From Jannaschia faecimaris (GTDB taxonomy: Bacteria > Pseudomonadota > Alphaproteobacteria > Rhodobacterales > Rhodobacteraceae): DNA of 64,000 bases. Position numbers and translations under genes: made by a program. Below the pieces are notes generated by a model. It worked only from the letters and a program-made list of their open reading frames with translations, did not search any database and was not told the origin of the DNA. Positions 27,559 to 35,683 of the stretch are shown piece after piece. The stretch is taken from positions 62,001-126,000 of the forward strand of contig NZ_FNPX01000006.1 of NCBI RefSeq assembly GCF_900107415.1. Reading direction: 5' to 3'. The stretch's first letter is position 1; each line of letters starts with the position of its first letter.

Positions 27559-30462
27559 ATGGATACCAATCTTGGCCGGGTGACGGCGGTCCTCGGGCCG
27601 ACGAACACGGGAAAAACGCATTACGCGATCGAACGTATGTTGTCGCACCGCAACGGTGTGATCGGCCTGCCGCTGCGGCTGCTGGCGCGAGAGGTTTATG
27701 ACCGGATCGTCGCGATCCGGGGACCCTCGGTCGTGGCACTTGTTACCGGAGAGGAGCGTATCGTCCCGGCACGTGCGGCCTACTGGGTCTGTACGGTTGA
27801 AGCGATGCCGCAAGGCATGGGCAGCGATTTCGTTGCCGTGGATGAAGTGCAACTCTGCGCCGACCCGGACCGGGGGCATGTCTTTACGGACAGACTGCTC
27901 AACATGCGGGGTCTGCACGAAACGCTGTTCATGGGGTCCGACACGATGCGGCCCACGATTGCGGCGCTGGTTCCCAAGGTGCAATTCACGCGCCGGGAGC
28001 GTTTTAGCGAGTTAACCTATACAGGCCCGAAAAAGATAAGTCGTATGCCCGGAAGGACGGCAATTGTCGGGTTTTCGGTCGAGAATGTGTATGCGATTGC
28101 GGAGCTGCTACGCCGGCAGAAGGGCGGGGCGGCGGTCGTAATGGGGGCGCTTTCGCCACGAACGCGCAACGCTCAGGTCGAAATGTACCAGAACGGCGAC
28201 GTGGATTACCTGGTGGCGACGGACGCCATCGGCATGGGACTGAACCTTGATATCAAACACGTCGCATTCTCGGCCACCTCCAAGTTCGACGGGCAGCGAA
28301 TCCGCCCCCTTATGCCGCACGAGTTGGCGCAGATCGCGGGACGGGCCGGCCGCTACATGCAGCCGGGGTCGTTCGGTGTCACCGGAGAGGCGGGACCGCT
28401 GGAAGAGTTCCAGATCGAGGCTATCCAGACCCACAGCTTCAAACCCATCGACCGGCTTATGTGGCGCAACGAGCGTCTGGACTTCGGCTCACCCGAGGCT
28501 TTGATCGCGTCGTTGGAAGCCCCCAGCACGGACATGATGCTGGTCAAGGGGCGGGAGGCTGACGATCTGTCGTCGCTCAAAACCCTTAACGAGTTGGAAG
28601 GTGTGGCCAGCCGCATCCGCGATGCCCGCGACGTGCGCCTGCTCTGGGATGTTTGCCGAATTCCCGACTTCCAGGGCATCAGCCACGGCGAGCACACTAC
28701 GATGCTGGCCCGCATCTTCGGCTTCCTGCACGAACGGGGACGCGTCGACGGCGATTGGTTCGCCCGGCAGATCAAACGCATCGACAAGACCGCGGGCGAT
28801 ATCGACATGCTGTCCAAACGATTGGCATATATCCGCACATGGACCTATGTTGCTCAGCGAAAAGACTGGGTGGACAATGAATCGCATTGGCGAGACGCCA
28901 CGCGGGCGGTAGAGGACCGCCTGTCAGATGCGCTCCACCAGGCACTGACAAATCGGTTTGTCGACCGGCGAACCAGCGTGCTGCTCCGGCGGCTCAAGAT
29001 GAAGGAGGGCCTTTTGGCCGACATCAACGATAAGGGCGAAGTGACCGTCGAAGGCGAGACGCTGGGGCGTCTCGAAGGGTTCCGCTTCCACCAGACGGGA
29101 ACGACTTCGCCGGATGAGGCGAAGACCGTACGGCAGGCCGCGACGCAGGCCCTGCGCCCCGAGTTCCATTTGCGCGCCGACAGGTTTTACAATGCGCCTG
29201 ACACCGAGATGGACTTCACCGAACAAGGCGGCCTGATGTGGGGCGACCGGGCTGTCGGCAAGCTGGTGAAGGGGGGCGAAGCCCTCAAGCCCGCGGTCGA
29301 GGCCTTCGTCGACGAAGAGGCCGGACCCGAAGTCATGCAGAAGGTCACGCGCCGTCTCCAGCATTTCATCGACCGCAAGGTTGCCGCCGCGATGGAGCCG
29401 CTCATCGAAATGTCGCGCGACGAGACGGTTACGGGGCTGGCCCGCGGTTTCGCGTTCCGGATGCTTGAATCCTTCGGCATCCTGCCGCGTCACGAGGTCG
29501 CGCAGGACGTGAAGGAATTGGATCAGGATGCGCGCGGACAGCTTCGCAAGCATGGCGTGCGTTTTGGTCAATTCACCATTTTTCAACAACTGCTGCTGAA
29601 GCCCGCCCCGACGCGCCTTCGCCTGGTGCTCTGGTCGCTCTGGAACGACCTTCAGGAGTTTCCCGAATCCCCGCCGCCCGGCCTGGTGACCGTTCCAAAT
29701 GTCGAGGGCATGCCCAAAGGCTATTACACGATGGCGGGCTACCGGCTTGCCGGCGCGCGCGCGATCCGTATCGACATGCTTGAGCGTCTGGCAGATCTGC
29801 TACGCCCTGCCGATTCGCGTGGGGGTTTTGAGGCGACGGCGGACATGCTGTCGATTACCGGCATGACGCTGGAGCAGTTCGCCGACCTCATGGGCGGTCT
29901 GGGATACAATGCCGAGAAAGGTGAACGGGCCAAGGTAAAGGCGACCGCGCCCGATACACCCGCCAAACCAGATACGCCGGACGCCCCTGAACCCGATACG
30001 CCGCCGTCACCAGATACGCCCGACTCGCCCGTCATCCCGGAAGGACCTGACGAGACGCCGCCGACGCCTCCCGCCGAGACGCCGGTCGAGGACCCGCAGG
30101 AAGTTCCCGGAGTGCCGCCTGTTGAAGTGCCCGGCGAGCAGCCGCTGGAAACACCGATCGAGATGTCTGCCCACGTCGCGGCAGAGGACGCGCCCGAGAT
30201 GGAGGTGTTTTACACCTTCACATGGGCCCCGCGCCGTCAGCCGAACCGTGGTCCCCGCCGTGGAGGCAACCGCGAGGGGCAGGGCGATCGGCCGCAGCGC
30301 AAGGGTGGCAAGCCACAGGGCAAAGGCGGTCCGCGCCGGGACAAGGCCGGTGGGAAGGGGGGCGATCGTGGGCCGAAAACCTACGAAGCCAAGCCGAAGC
30401 GCGACAAGCCTATCGATCCGGATAACCCCTTTGCCGCGCTGGCCGCGCTTAAGGACAAGTGA
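27559..30462 (+). CDS. SUV3-like superfamily 2 RNA/DNA helicase with disordered basic tail
   Basis: A 967-residue SF2 helicase. Walker A is GPTNTGKTHYAI (residues ~13-24), motif II is the DEVQ form in VAVDEVQLCADPDRG, motif V ATDAIGMGLNLDIKHV and motif VI QIAGRAGRY. The DEVQ box and compact core match the SUV3/mitochondrial degradosome helicase group conserved in Alphaproteobacteria. After about residue 795 it becomes a proline/aspartate/threonine repeat (PDTP units), then an Arg/Gly/Lys-rich tail like RNA-binding RGG regions. It overlaps the S4-domain gene by four bases, supporting a role in RNA or ribosome metabolism; not tested. Confidence 0.9.
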   Translation: MDTNLGRVTAVLGPTNTGKTHYAIERMLSHRNGVIGLPLRLLAREVYDRIVAIRGPSVVALVTGEERIVPARAAYWVCTVEAMPQGMGSDFVAVDEVQLCADPDRGHVFTDRLLNMRGLHETLFMGSDTMRPTIAALVPKVQFTRRERFSELTYTGPKKISRMPGRTAIVGFSVENVYAIAELLRRQKGGAAVVMGALSPRTRNAQVEMYQNGDVDYLVATDAIGMGLNLDIKHVAFSATSKFDGQRIRPLMPHELAQIAGRAGRYMQPGSFGVTGEAGPLEEFQIEAIQTHSFKPIDRLMWRNERLDFGSPEALIASLEAPSTDMMLVKGREADDLSSLKTLNELEGVASRIRDARDVRLLWDVCRIPDFQGISHGEHTTMLARIFGFLHERGRVDGDWFARQIKRIDKTAGDIDMLSKRLAYIRTWTYVAQRKDWVDNESHWRDATRAVEDRLSDALHQALTNRFVDRRTSVLLRRLKMKEGLLADINDKGEVTVEGETLGRLEGFRFHQTGTTSPDEAKTVRQAATQALRPEFHLRADRFYNAPDTEMDFTEQGGLMWGDRAVGKLVKGGEALKPAVEAFVDEEAGPEVMQKVTRRLQHFIDRKVAAAMEPLIEMSRDETVTGLARGFAFRMLESFGILPRHEVAQDVKELDQDARGQLRKHGVRFGQFTIFQQLLLKPAPTRLRLVLWSLWNDLQEFPESPPPGLVTVPNVEGMPKGYYTMAGYRLAGARAIRIDMLERLADLLRPADSRGGFEATADMLSITGMTLEQFADLMGGLGYNAEKGERAKVKATAPDTPAKPDTPDAPEPDTPPSPDTPDSPVIPEGPDETPPTPPAETPVEDPQEVPGVPPVEVPGEQPLETPIEMSAHVAAEDAPEMEVFYTFTWAPRRQPNRGPRRGGNREGQGDRPQRKGGKPQGKGGPRRDKAGGKGGDRGPKTYEAKPKRDKPIDPDNPFAALAALKDK
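29950..30162 (+). repeat. Degenerate PDTP-type coding repeat in the helicase
   Basis: Within the helicase gene, codons for short Pro-Asp-Thr-Pro units (PDTPAKPDTPDAPEPDTP and relatives, then TPPAETPVEDP, VPGVPPVEVPGE) recur about ten times with base-level similarity around GATACGCC. It encodes an acidic, proline-rich linker between the folded helicase and its basic tail. Unit number may vary between strains. Confidence 0.7.
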
Positions 30463-30842
30463 ACGACGCACCGCAAAAACAGCGAATTGACAAGTGGCTG
30501 TGGCAGGCGCGTTTCTTTAAGACGCGCACGCTTGCCGCGCGGATGGTTAACGGTGTCGGCGTCCGGTTGAACGGTGAAAAGGTCAGCAAGTCCAGCACGA
30601 TGGTGTCGGTCGGCGATATGGTGACCTTTCCGCAGGCCGACCGCATCCGTGTTGTCGCGATCACCGGCCTTCCGACGCGGCGCGGTCCTGCGGCGGAAGC
30701 GCAGGGTATGTACGACGATCAATCGCCCGCACCCGTGCCCCGTGTCGGACCGCGCCCAACCGGGCGTGATCGCCGCCGGATGCAGCAGGATCTCACGGAA
30801 TTGCGAGGCTGGGCGGGTTCTGACCCAGCCTCGCTTGAATGA
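30459..30842 (+). CDS. S4-domain RNA-binding protein (HslR-like)
   Basis: A 127-residue protein with an S4 domain at residues ~9-70: RIDKWLWQARFFKTRTLAAR followed by VNGVRLNGEKVSKSS-type beta strands (here VNGVGVRLNGEKVSKSS). The rest is a basic, disordered tail containing RPTGRDRRRMQQDL. Hsp15/HslR proteins bind stalled 50S-peptidyl-tRNA. It starts with GTG overlapping the helicase stop (GTGA), so the two are translationally coupled. Confidence 0.9.
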   Translation: MNDAPQKQRIDKWLWQARFFKTRTLAARMVNGVGVRLNGEKVSKSSTMVSVGDMVTFPQADRIRVVAITGLPTRRGPAAEAQGMYDDQSPAPVPRVGPRPTGRDRRRMQQDLTELRGWAGSDPASLE

Positions 30843-30893
30843 CCGGCACGTCGGGGCTAGACCGCCTGCGACGCAGACCAAGGACCCTTACAA

Positions 30894-31229
30894 ATGACCT
30901 ATATTGTTAACGACGCTTGCATCGCATGCAAATATACCGACTGCGTCGAAGTCTGCCCCGTGGATTGCTTTTACGAGGGCGAGAACATGTTGGTCATTCA
31001 TCCCGACGAATGCATCGACTGTGGTGTCTGCGAACCGGAATGCCCTGCCGACGCAATCCGTCCTGACACCGAGCCGGACATGGAGAAGTGGGTTGAGTTC
31101 AATCGAAAGTATTCGGAACTTTGGCCGGTGATCATCTCCAAGAAGGATCCGCTTCCGAACGCCGAGGAAATGGATGGGAAAGAGGGCAAGATGGACCTGT
31201 TTTCCGAAGCCCCGGGCGAGGGCGGCTGA
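30894..31229 (+). CDS. fdxA: Seven-iron ferredoxin
   Basis: A 111-residue FdxA-type ferredoxin. Cysteines at 9, 12(?), 17, 21 and 40, 43, 46, 50 give one [3Fe-4S] and one [4Fe-4S] site (CIAC...DC...CP then [12 protein letters not shown]), with the typical long C-terminal extension including [12 protein letters not shown]. It is an electron carrier of uncertain partner. The gene is 52 bases after the S4-domain gene and probably in the same transcription unit; carD follows after a 256-base gap. Confidence 0.95.
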   Translation: MTYIVNDACIACKYTDCVEVCPVDCFYEGENMLVIHPDECIDCGVCEPECPADAIRPDTEPDMEKWVEFNRKYSELWPVIISKKDPLPNAEEMDGKEGKMDLFSEAPGEGG

Positions 31230-31410
31230 CGCAGGCCTGGACGACGTGACAGATGGGTCAGTCTCCATGTCTCTTTCAGGGGGGCCGTTTTTGTGGTATG
31301 GTGTCTGTATTGCGGGAACTTATATCCCCGTTCACTGCCACACGACGGCCATACGGACGGTACTTCTGCTGCCCCGACCGGTCCTGAATAGAAGCGCGTG
31401 AAAACAGGCG

Positions 31411-31425
31411 ACGGGAAAATCCCGT
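31411..31425 (+). other. Small hairpin in the fdxA-carD gap
   Basis: ACGGGA, AAA loop, TCCCGT forms a six-base perfect stem followed by GGTCTTTGTTTGG, in the 256-base stretch before carD. It may be a weak terminator or part of the carD leader. I see no gene in the rest of this gap. Confidence 0.35.
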
Positions 31426-31485
31426 GGTCTTTGTTTGGTGCGGCCCGACCGGCCGACGCGCACCCGAGACATCGAAAGGATGCCC

Positions 31486-32001
31486 ATGTCCAAGAAGCCC
31501 GAATTCCGCCCCAACGATTTCGTCGTCTATCCTGCCCACGGTGTGGGACAGATCGTCAACATCGAAAAGCAGGAGGTTGCGGGTCTTGAGCTGGAGCTGT
31601 TCGTCATCAACTTCGTTAAGGACAAGATGACCCTGCGTGTTCCGACTAACAAGGCCACCGACGTTGGCATGCGCTCGCTGTCGTCGCCCGACGTTGTCGA
31701 GAAGGCGATGACGACCCTGAAAGGAAAAGCGCGCGTGAAGCGTGCGATGTGGTCCCGCCGTGCGCAGGAGTACGAAGCCAAGATCAACTCCGGCGACCTG
31801 ATCGCCATCGCCGAAGTGGTGCGCGACCTGCACCGCAACGACGAACAGCGTGAGCAATCCTACTCCGAGCGTCAGCTTTACGAAGCGGCCCTGGATCGAC
31901 TGACCCGTGAATTGGCCGCAGTAAACAAGGACTTGGACGAAGATGGCGCGCTGAAGGCCGTCGATGAAGTCCTCTCGGCCCGGCCCTCGGCCGCAGCCTG
32001 A
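31486..32001 (+). CDS. carD: CarD-family transcriptional regulator
   Basis: A 171-residue CarD protein: N-terminal RNA-polymerase-interacting domain (FRPNDFVVYPAHGVGQIVNIEKQ...VPTNKATDVGMRSLSS) and a helical C-terminal domain with RVKRAMWSRRAQEYEAKINSGD and a Trp that can wedge into the promoter bubble. In Alphaproteobacteria CarD stabilises open complexes at rRNA and housekeeping promoters. I start at MSKKPEFRPN, five bases after a GAAAGGA site, rather than at an ATG six bases earlier that sits on that site. A terminator follows. Confidence 0.95.
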   Translation: MSKKPEFRPNDFVVYPAHGVGQIVNIEKQEVAGLELELFVINFVKDKMTLRVPTNKATDVGMRSLSSPDVVEKAMTTLKGKARVKRAMWSRRAQEYEAKINSGDLIAIAEVVRDLHRNDEQREQSYSERQLYEAALDRLTRELAAVNKDLDEDGALKAVDEVLSARPSAAA

Positions 32002-32023
32002 TCACCAGCGACTGATGAGTTCG

Positions 32024-32053
32024 AAACGGGGTTCCTTGCGGGGCCCCGTTTTT
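32024..32053. terminator. Intrinsic terminator after carD
   Basis: AAACGGGG pairs with CCCCGTTT around a twelve-base GC-containing loop and is followed by TTC; the left side reads AAAC on the other strand, so it may also serve the convergent zincin operon. It lies 22 bases after the carD stop. Confidence 0.7.
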
Positions 32054-32060
32054 CTTTGGC

Positions 32061-32447
32061 TCAGGTCCACCATTCGTCGATGCGGGCGATGTCGTCGTCC
32101 GACCAGCCGAAGTGGTGCGCAAATTCGTGCACCGTGACATGTGCGATGAGTGCGGCGATGGAAATATCGCCCCGGTCGGCCCATTCGTCCAGAATCGGGC
32201 GGCGGAACAGGTAGACCGTAGATGGCGGCTCCGGTTGGGAGGGATCTCGCTCGGTCAGGGCGATCCCATCGTAAAGACCCGTCAGATCATAGGCCGATTC
32301 GATCTGCATTTCAGCCAGCAGGGCGTCGTCGGGCCAGTCATCCACGACGATCCGCACCTCGGCGGCCAAACCGGCGAACGGGGCAGGAAAAGCCGCACGC
32401 GCGTCTTTGGCAATCCGTTCAAACGCGGTCAGGTCTGGGGCGATCAT
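32061..32447 (-). CDS. Minimal zincin-type metallopeptidase family protein
   Basis: A 128-residue protein of the zincin_1/acetyltransferase-like metallopeptidase family (UPF/DUF1025 type): an alpha/beta opening, TVYLFRRPILDEWADRG, and the zinc helix HVTVHEFAHHFGWSDDDI (HEXXH followed by a downstream Asp/Asn cluster). Such proteins are small cytoplasmic metallopeptidases of unknown role. The start is the ATG that overlaps the VOC-type stop (ATGA). The longer upstream frame is in the VOC gene. Confidence 0.88.
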   Translation of the reverse strand: MIAPDLTAFERIAKDARAAFPAPFAGLAAEVRIVVDDWPDDALLAEMQIESAYDLTGLYDGIALTERDPSQPEPPSTVYLFRRPILDEWADRGDISIAALIAHVTVHEFAHHFGWSDDDIARIDEWWT

Positions 32448-33046
32448 GGGATCTCGCGTGGGCCGTAGGGTGTGTCGATCCGGGCGGTGATCCGCTGCGG
32501 CCCGGTGCCCACGGCGATGCGCGAATCGTCGATCAGCTCGGCGATTACGTTGGCCAGGTCCGCAGCGTCCGGATGCGTCAATGTCAGCTCTGCAAGGCGC
32601 AACCCGCTGTCCGGGAAGGTCGGCGCGGGGGTGTCCCATTGCAGCAGTGCAGGAAAGCACCCGTCGAAGGGCAGGATGCCGTCATCCGGCACGGCCATTC
32701 GCCAGCGGAATTCCCCTCGCTCGAACTGCAAGGGGCGTCCGGCCCCCGGGAAACGCGCGATCAGCGCGTCCAGATCGTCGCAGCGTGCAATCCAATTGCC
32801 TATACGCGGCGGTCCGGCGCGCCGATCCAGGTTGAACCAACGCGGGCGGTCGGGGCCGGGGGCGGCCGGGTCGACGGCGATCACCTCGAAATATTCGCCA
32901 GCAGCCAGGCCCGACAGACGGTTGTGCGTCGACATCAGCGCATGTTTGCCGCCGGGGCCCATTTCGTGACCCAAATGGCCGGAGACATGGGCGCAGCCCT
33001 CTTCCAGCGTTGCGGCGGCGATGGCGAAGTGGTCAAAGGTTGTCAT
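32444..33046 (-). CDS. VOC/glyoxalase-like domain protein
   Basis: A 200-residue protein with a glyoxalase-like fold: FDHFAIAAATLEEGCAHV, GKHALMSTHNRLSGLAAGEYFEVIAV and ARCDDLDALIARF, with His and Glu residues placed as in the metal-binding half of Glyoxalase_3-type proteins. Function unknown. It forms an ATGA overlap with the metallopeptidase gene, and its start codon shares bases with the divergent cyclo-ligase start (CATG). Confidence 0.85.
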   Translation of the reverse strand: MTTFDHFAIAAATLEEGCAHVSGHLGHEMGPGGKHALMSTHNRLSGLAAGEYFEVIAVDPAAPGPDRPRWFNLDRRAGPPRIGNWIARCDDLDALIARFPGAGRPLQFERGEFRWRMAVPDDGILPFDGCFPALLQWDTPAPTFPDSGLRLAELTLTHPDAADLANVIAELIDDSRIAVGTGPQRITARIDTPYGPREIP

Positions 33047-33614
33047 GGGAGATGACGCTAATCTCACGGCGCTCAAGGCGCAATTGCGCAAGCGCTGCAT
33101 TGCGTTTCGCGACGATGTCCCGGCCGAGCGTCGGGCCATGGCTGCGACGCGGCTTTATGCACGGCTGATGGGTTTGCGCGGGCGGACGATCGCGGGCTTC
33201 CTGCCGATCGGATCCGAGGTCGACCCCAGGGGCGCGATGCGATCCTTGGCGAAAGACAACCGAGTTTGTGTTCCGGTGGTCACCGCACGCGGCGCACCGC
33301 TTCGGTTCCGCGAATGGTGGCCCGGATGCCCTTTGGAAACGGGTGATTTCGGTGTCTCCGTCCCGACGGAAGGGGGCTGGCGGGTGCCGGATGTCGTAAT
33401 CGTCCCGCTGCTCGGGTTCGATCCGCAGGGGGGGCGGCTGGGCTATGGTGGCGGCTTTTATGACCGGACCTTGGCAGGCTTGCGCGAAGCACTTGTCGTC
33501 GGTTTCGCCCTGGAGGCGCAACGCATCGACTCCATCCCGCAAGAGCCGACCGACTTCCAATTGCCTTACGTGATCACCGATGTAGGGGTTCACGCGCCCG
33601 GCGGCGCGGTGTAA
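33045..33614 (+). CDS. 5-formyltetrahydrofolate cyclo-ligase
   Basis: A 189-residue enzyme that converts 5-formyl-THF plus ATP to 5,10-methenyl-THF. Hallmarks are the N-terminal KAQLRKRCIAFRDD, the ATP/folate segment IAGFLPIGSEVDP, and the C-terminal LLGFDPQGGRLGYGGGFYDRTL signature with the glycine-rich ATP loop. I use the ATG at the shared CATG because an AAAGG site lies five bases upstream; an ATG 24 bases earlier would overlap the divergent VOC gene more deeply. rpe follows after 30 bases. Confidence 0.93.
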   Translation: MGDDANLTALKAQLRKRCIAFRDDVPAERRAMAATRLYARLMGLRGRTIAGFLPIGSEVDPRGAMRSLAKDNRVCVPVVTARGAPLRFREWWPGCPLETGDFGVSVPTEGGWRVPDVVIVPLLGFDPQGGRLGYGGGFYDRTLAGLREALVVGFALEAQRIDSIPQEPTDFQLPYVITDVGVHAPGGAV

Positions 33615-33644
33615 CGCCGATCGCAATCGACCGGGGAGAATTCG

Positions 33645-34343
33645 ATGTCCGATACTTTCGACCGTTCCATCAAGATCGCGCCTTCAATCTTGGCCGCGGA
33701 TTTCGCCAACTTCGGCGCGGAATGCGCAGCGGTGGAGGCACAGGGTGCCGATTGGATCCACGTAGACGTGATGGACGGCCATTTCGTGCCGAACATCACC
33801 TTCGGGCCGTCGACCTGCGCCGCAATCCGGCCCCATATCAAGGGGGTGATGGACGTGCACCTGATGATCGCGCCCGTCGACCAGTATATCGACGGCTTCG
33901 CTCAGGCCGGTGCTGACATCATCACCGCGCATGTCGAGGCCGGGCCGCATATTCACCGGACACTTCAGGCCATCCGGGGCGCGGGGGCCAAAGCTGGTTT
34001 GGCTCTGAATCCCGGCACACCGGTCGAGGCGGCTTTGCCGCTGCTGGATGACGTGGACCTGGTCCTCGTGATGTGCGTGAACCCCGGTTTCGGCGGTCAG
34101 AAGTTCATCCACACCCAACTGGACAAGATCCGTGCAGTGCGCGCGGCCATCGGCGACCGTCCGGTGCATATCGAGATCGACGGCGGCTGCGACCCCGTGA
34201 CAGCCCCGCTGGTTGCCGCGGCAGGCGCGGATGCTCTTGTTGCGGGATCGGCCGTCTTCAAGGGCGGATCGGTGTCGAATCCGACCCCCTACGGTGTGAA
34301 CATCGCCGCGATCAGGAATGCGGCAGAGGGTGCGTCAGCCTGA
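33645..34343 (+). CDS. rpe: Ribulose-phosphate 3-epimerase
   Basis: A 232-residue TIM-barrel epimerase interconverting ribulose-5-phosphate and xylulose-5-phosphate (pentose phosphate, Calvin-type cycles). Metal and acid/base residues appear in APSILAADFANF, HVDVMDGHFVPNITFG, VHLMI, MCVNPGFGGQKFI and EIDGGCDP; the phosphate site is in GADALVAGSAVF. The last residues (NIAAIRNAAEGASA) run into the start of an antisense small gene. A GGGGAGAA site lies nine bases upstream of the ATG. Confidence 0.95.
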   Translation: MSDTFDRSIKIAPSILAADFANFGAECAAVEAQGADWIHVDVMDGHFVPNITFGPSTCAAIRPHIKGVMDVHLMIAPVDQYIDGFAQAGADIITAHVEAGPHIHRTLQAIRGAGAKAGLALNPGTPVEAALPLLDDVDLVLVMCVNPGFGGQKFIHTQLDKIRAVRAAIGDRPVHIEIDGGCDPVTAPLVAAAGADALVAGSAVFKGGSVSNPTPYGVNIAAIRNAAEGASA

Positions 34344-34540
34344 ACGTTCTTCAAACAGGCTACATGCCCGGGCTGCGGTGGCCCCATCGCACAAGAAGGG
34401 CTTTCGTCGACACTCTTGTACGCCAGTTTCGTAAGGGTGTCGTCCGCGTCCACCGGGGCCAGTCCGACAACTGCGGATAAAACCAGCACCATGAACGCGA
34501 CATGCGTCCGCCTGTGAGGCCAGGAGACGATAGACTTCAT
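34289..34540 (-). CDS. Possible small secreted protein (83 aa), overlapping the rpe end
   Basis: A frame with a GGGCGGAAT ribosome-like site, ATG, and a credible signal peptide (HRRTHVAFMVLVLSAVVGLAPVDA). The mature part would be ~50 residues with two cysteines (PSCAMGPPQPGHVACLK). It converges with rpe and shares its last 55 bases, which lowers confidence, since high GC can create such frames by chance. I do not recognise it. Confidence 0.4.
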   Translation of the reverse strand: MKSIVSWPHRRTHVAFMVLVLSAVVGLAPVDADDTLTKLAYKSVDESPSCAMGPPQPGHVACLKNVQADAPSAAFLIAAMFTP

Positions 34541-34678
34541 ATTCCGCCCTTTCAGAGCTTCGCGGTCCGGCATACGGGCCACATTTGAACCGGAGCTTTT
34601 TACCCCAATATAGCGGTTGTACGCGCCGGTCCTGAAGATCGCGTAAATGCTGCGATCACTGCCCTTTTTTCCAAAGGC

Positions 34679-35683
34679 TCAGCCGAAGTCGACCGGCAAG
34701 CGGGCCTTGGCGGCGTCGCTGGCATAGGCCAATTCGGTCAGGCGCATCACGGTCAGGTAGTCACGCGCCTCGTTTTCGAAACGGCGTTTGCCGGCCACTG
34801 CCTCGACCACATGTGATTGCAGCGCATGCACACAGTCCCCGGCGAAATCGGGCCAGTCCCGCGGGGCCAGCAGCTTCTCGACTGCGCGCGACCCGGAGGG
34901 GCGCAGCGTAACAGATCCGTCGCCGATCAGCGTGATCGTGCCGGTCTCGCCCTCAAGCAGCGCTTCGCCGAAGGTACGACGGGTGTCGTCGGTGTCGAAA
35001 TCCAGCAGGCGGTTGCCGTCATATACGGCGCGGGTACCACCGCCGTAGTCGAAGATCAGGTGGCCCGCGTCTTCCCCGCGTATAACGGGGTTCAGGCGGC
35101 GCAGGTCGGCGTAGACGCCGTCGGGAACGCCCAGCAGAAAGCGGAACGTGTCAATGTAGTGCACGCCCGTCTCGTGGATTAGGAGGCGAGGCATCGTCTG
35201 GAAATACGGTTGCCGTGCGAGATATGCGTCCGGTCCCTGTCCGTCGCCTGTACGCATGCGAAATGTCAGGTTGTACGGCGTGCCGATCCGCCCGGCGTCC
35301 AGTGCCGCCTTCATGGCGCGGAACCAGGGCTGGAAACGGAAGTTTTCATGGATGATGAGGGTGACGCCAGCGGCTTCGGCGTCGGCTGTGACGGCCTCCG
35401 CTTCTTCTAGGGACGTGCAGAACGGCTTTTGGCAGATGATCACACGCGGGGAGTGGGGCAGGGCGGCGCGGATGGTTCCGGCGTGCATCGGCGGTGGGCC
35501 CGCGATGTCCAGGATGTCAAACGGGCCCGTGGCCAGCAGGTCGATGACCGTCAGATGGTCCGCGTCCTTGCTCGGGTCCGCATCGCAGGTCGCGGCAAGG
35601 GTCGCGCCGTCGATCCGTTCCCACGCGCGGCGGTGGAACTGGGCGAAGTATCCCAGCCCGAGCAGGCCAACTCGAAGGGTCAT
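34679..35683 (-). CDS. Gfo/Idh/MocA-family oxidoreductase
   Basis: A 334-residue NAD(P)-dependent oxidoreductase. The Rossmann start VGLLGLGYFAQFHRRAW is followed by the CQKPF motif (variant of the EKP active-site motif) and HENFRFQPWFRAMK; GVHYIDTFRFLLG is the conserved catalytic histidine segment of the C-terminal domain. The family oxidises sugars, inositols and sugar acids. Its ATG overlaps the stop of the dehydrogenase gene upstream (ATGA), so the two are one translation unit and likely one pathway. Confidence 0.9.
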   Translation of the reverse strand: MTLRVGLLGLGYFAQFHRRAWERIDGATLAATCDADPSKDADHLTVIDLLATGPFDILDIAGPPPMHAGTIRAALPHSPRVIICQKPFCTSLEEAEAVTADAEAAGVTLIIHENFRFQPWFRAMKAALDAGRIGTPYNLTFRMRTGDGQGPDAYLARQPYFQTMPRLLIHETGVHYIDTFRFLLGVPDGVYADLRRLNPVIRGEDAGHLIFDYGGGTRAVYDGNRLLDFDTDDTRRTFGEALLEGETGTITLIGDGSVTLRPSGSRAVEKLLAPRDWPDFAGDCVHALQSHVVEAVAGKRRFENEARDYLTVMRLTELAYASDAAKARLPVDFG

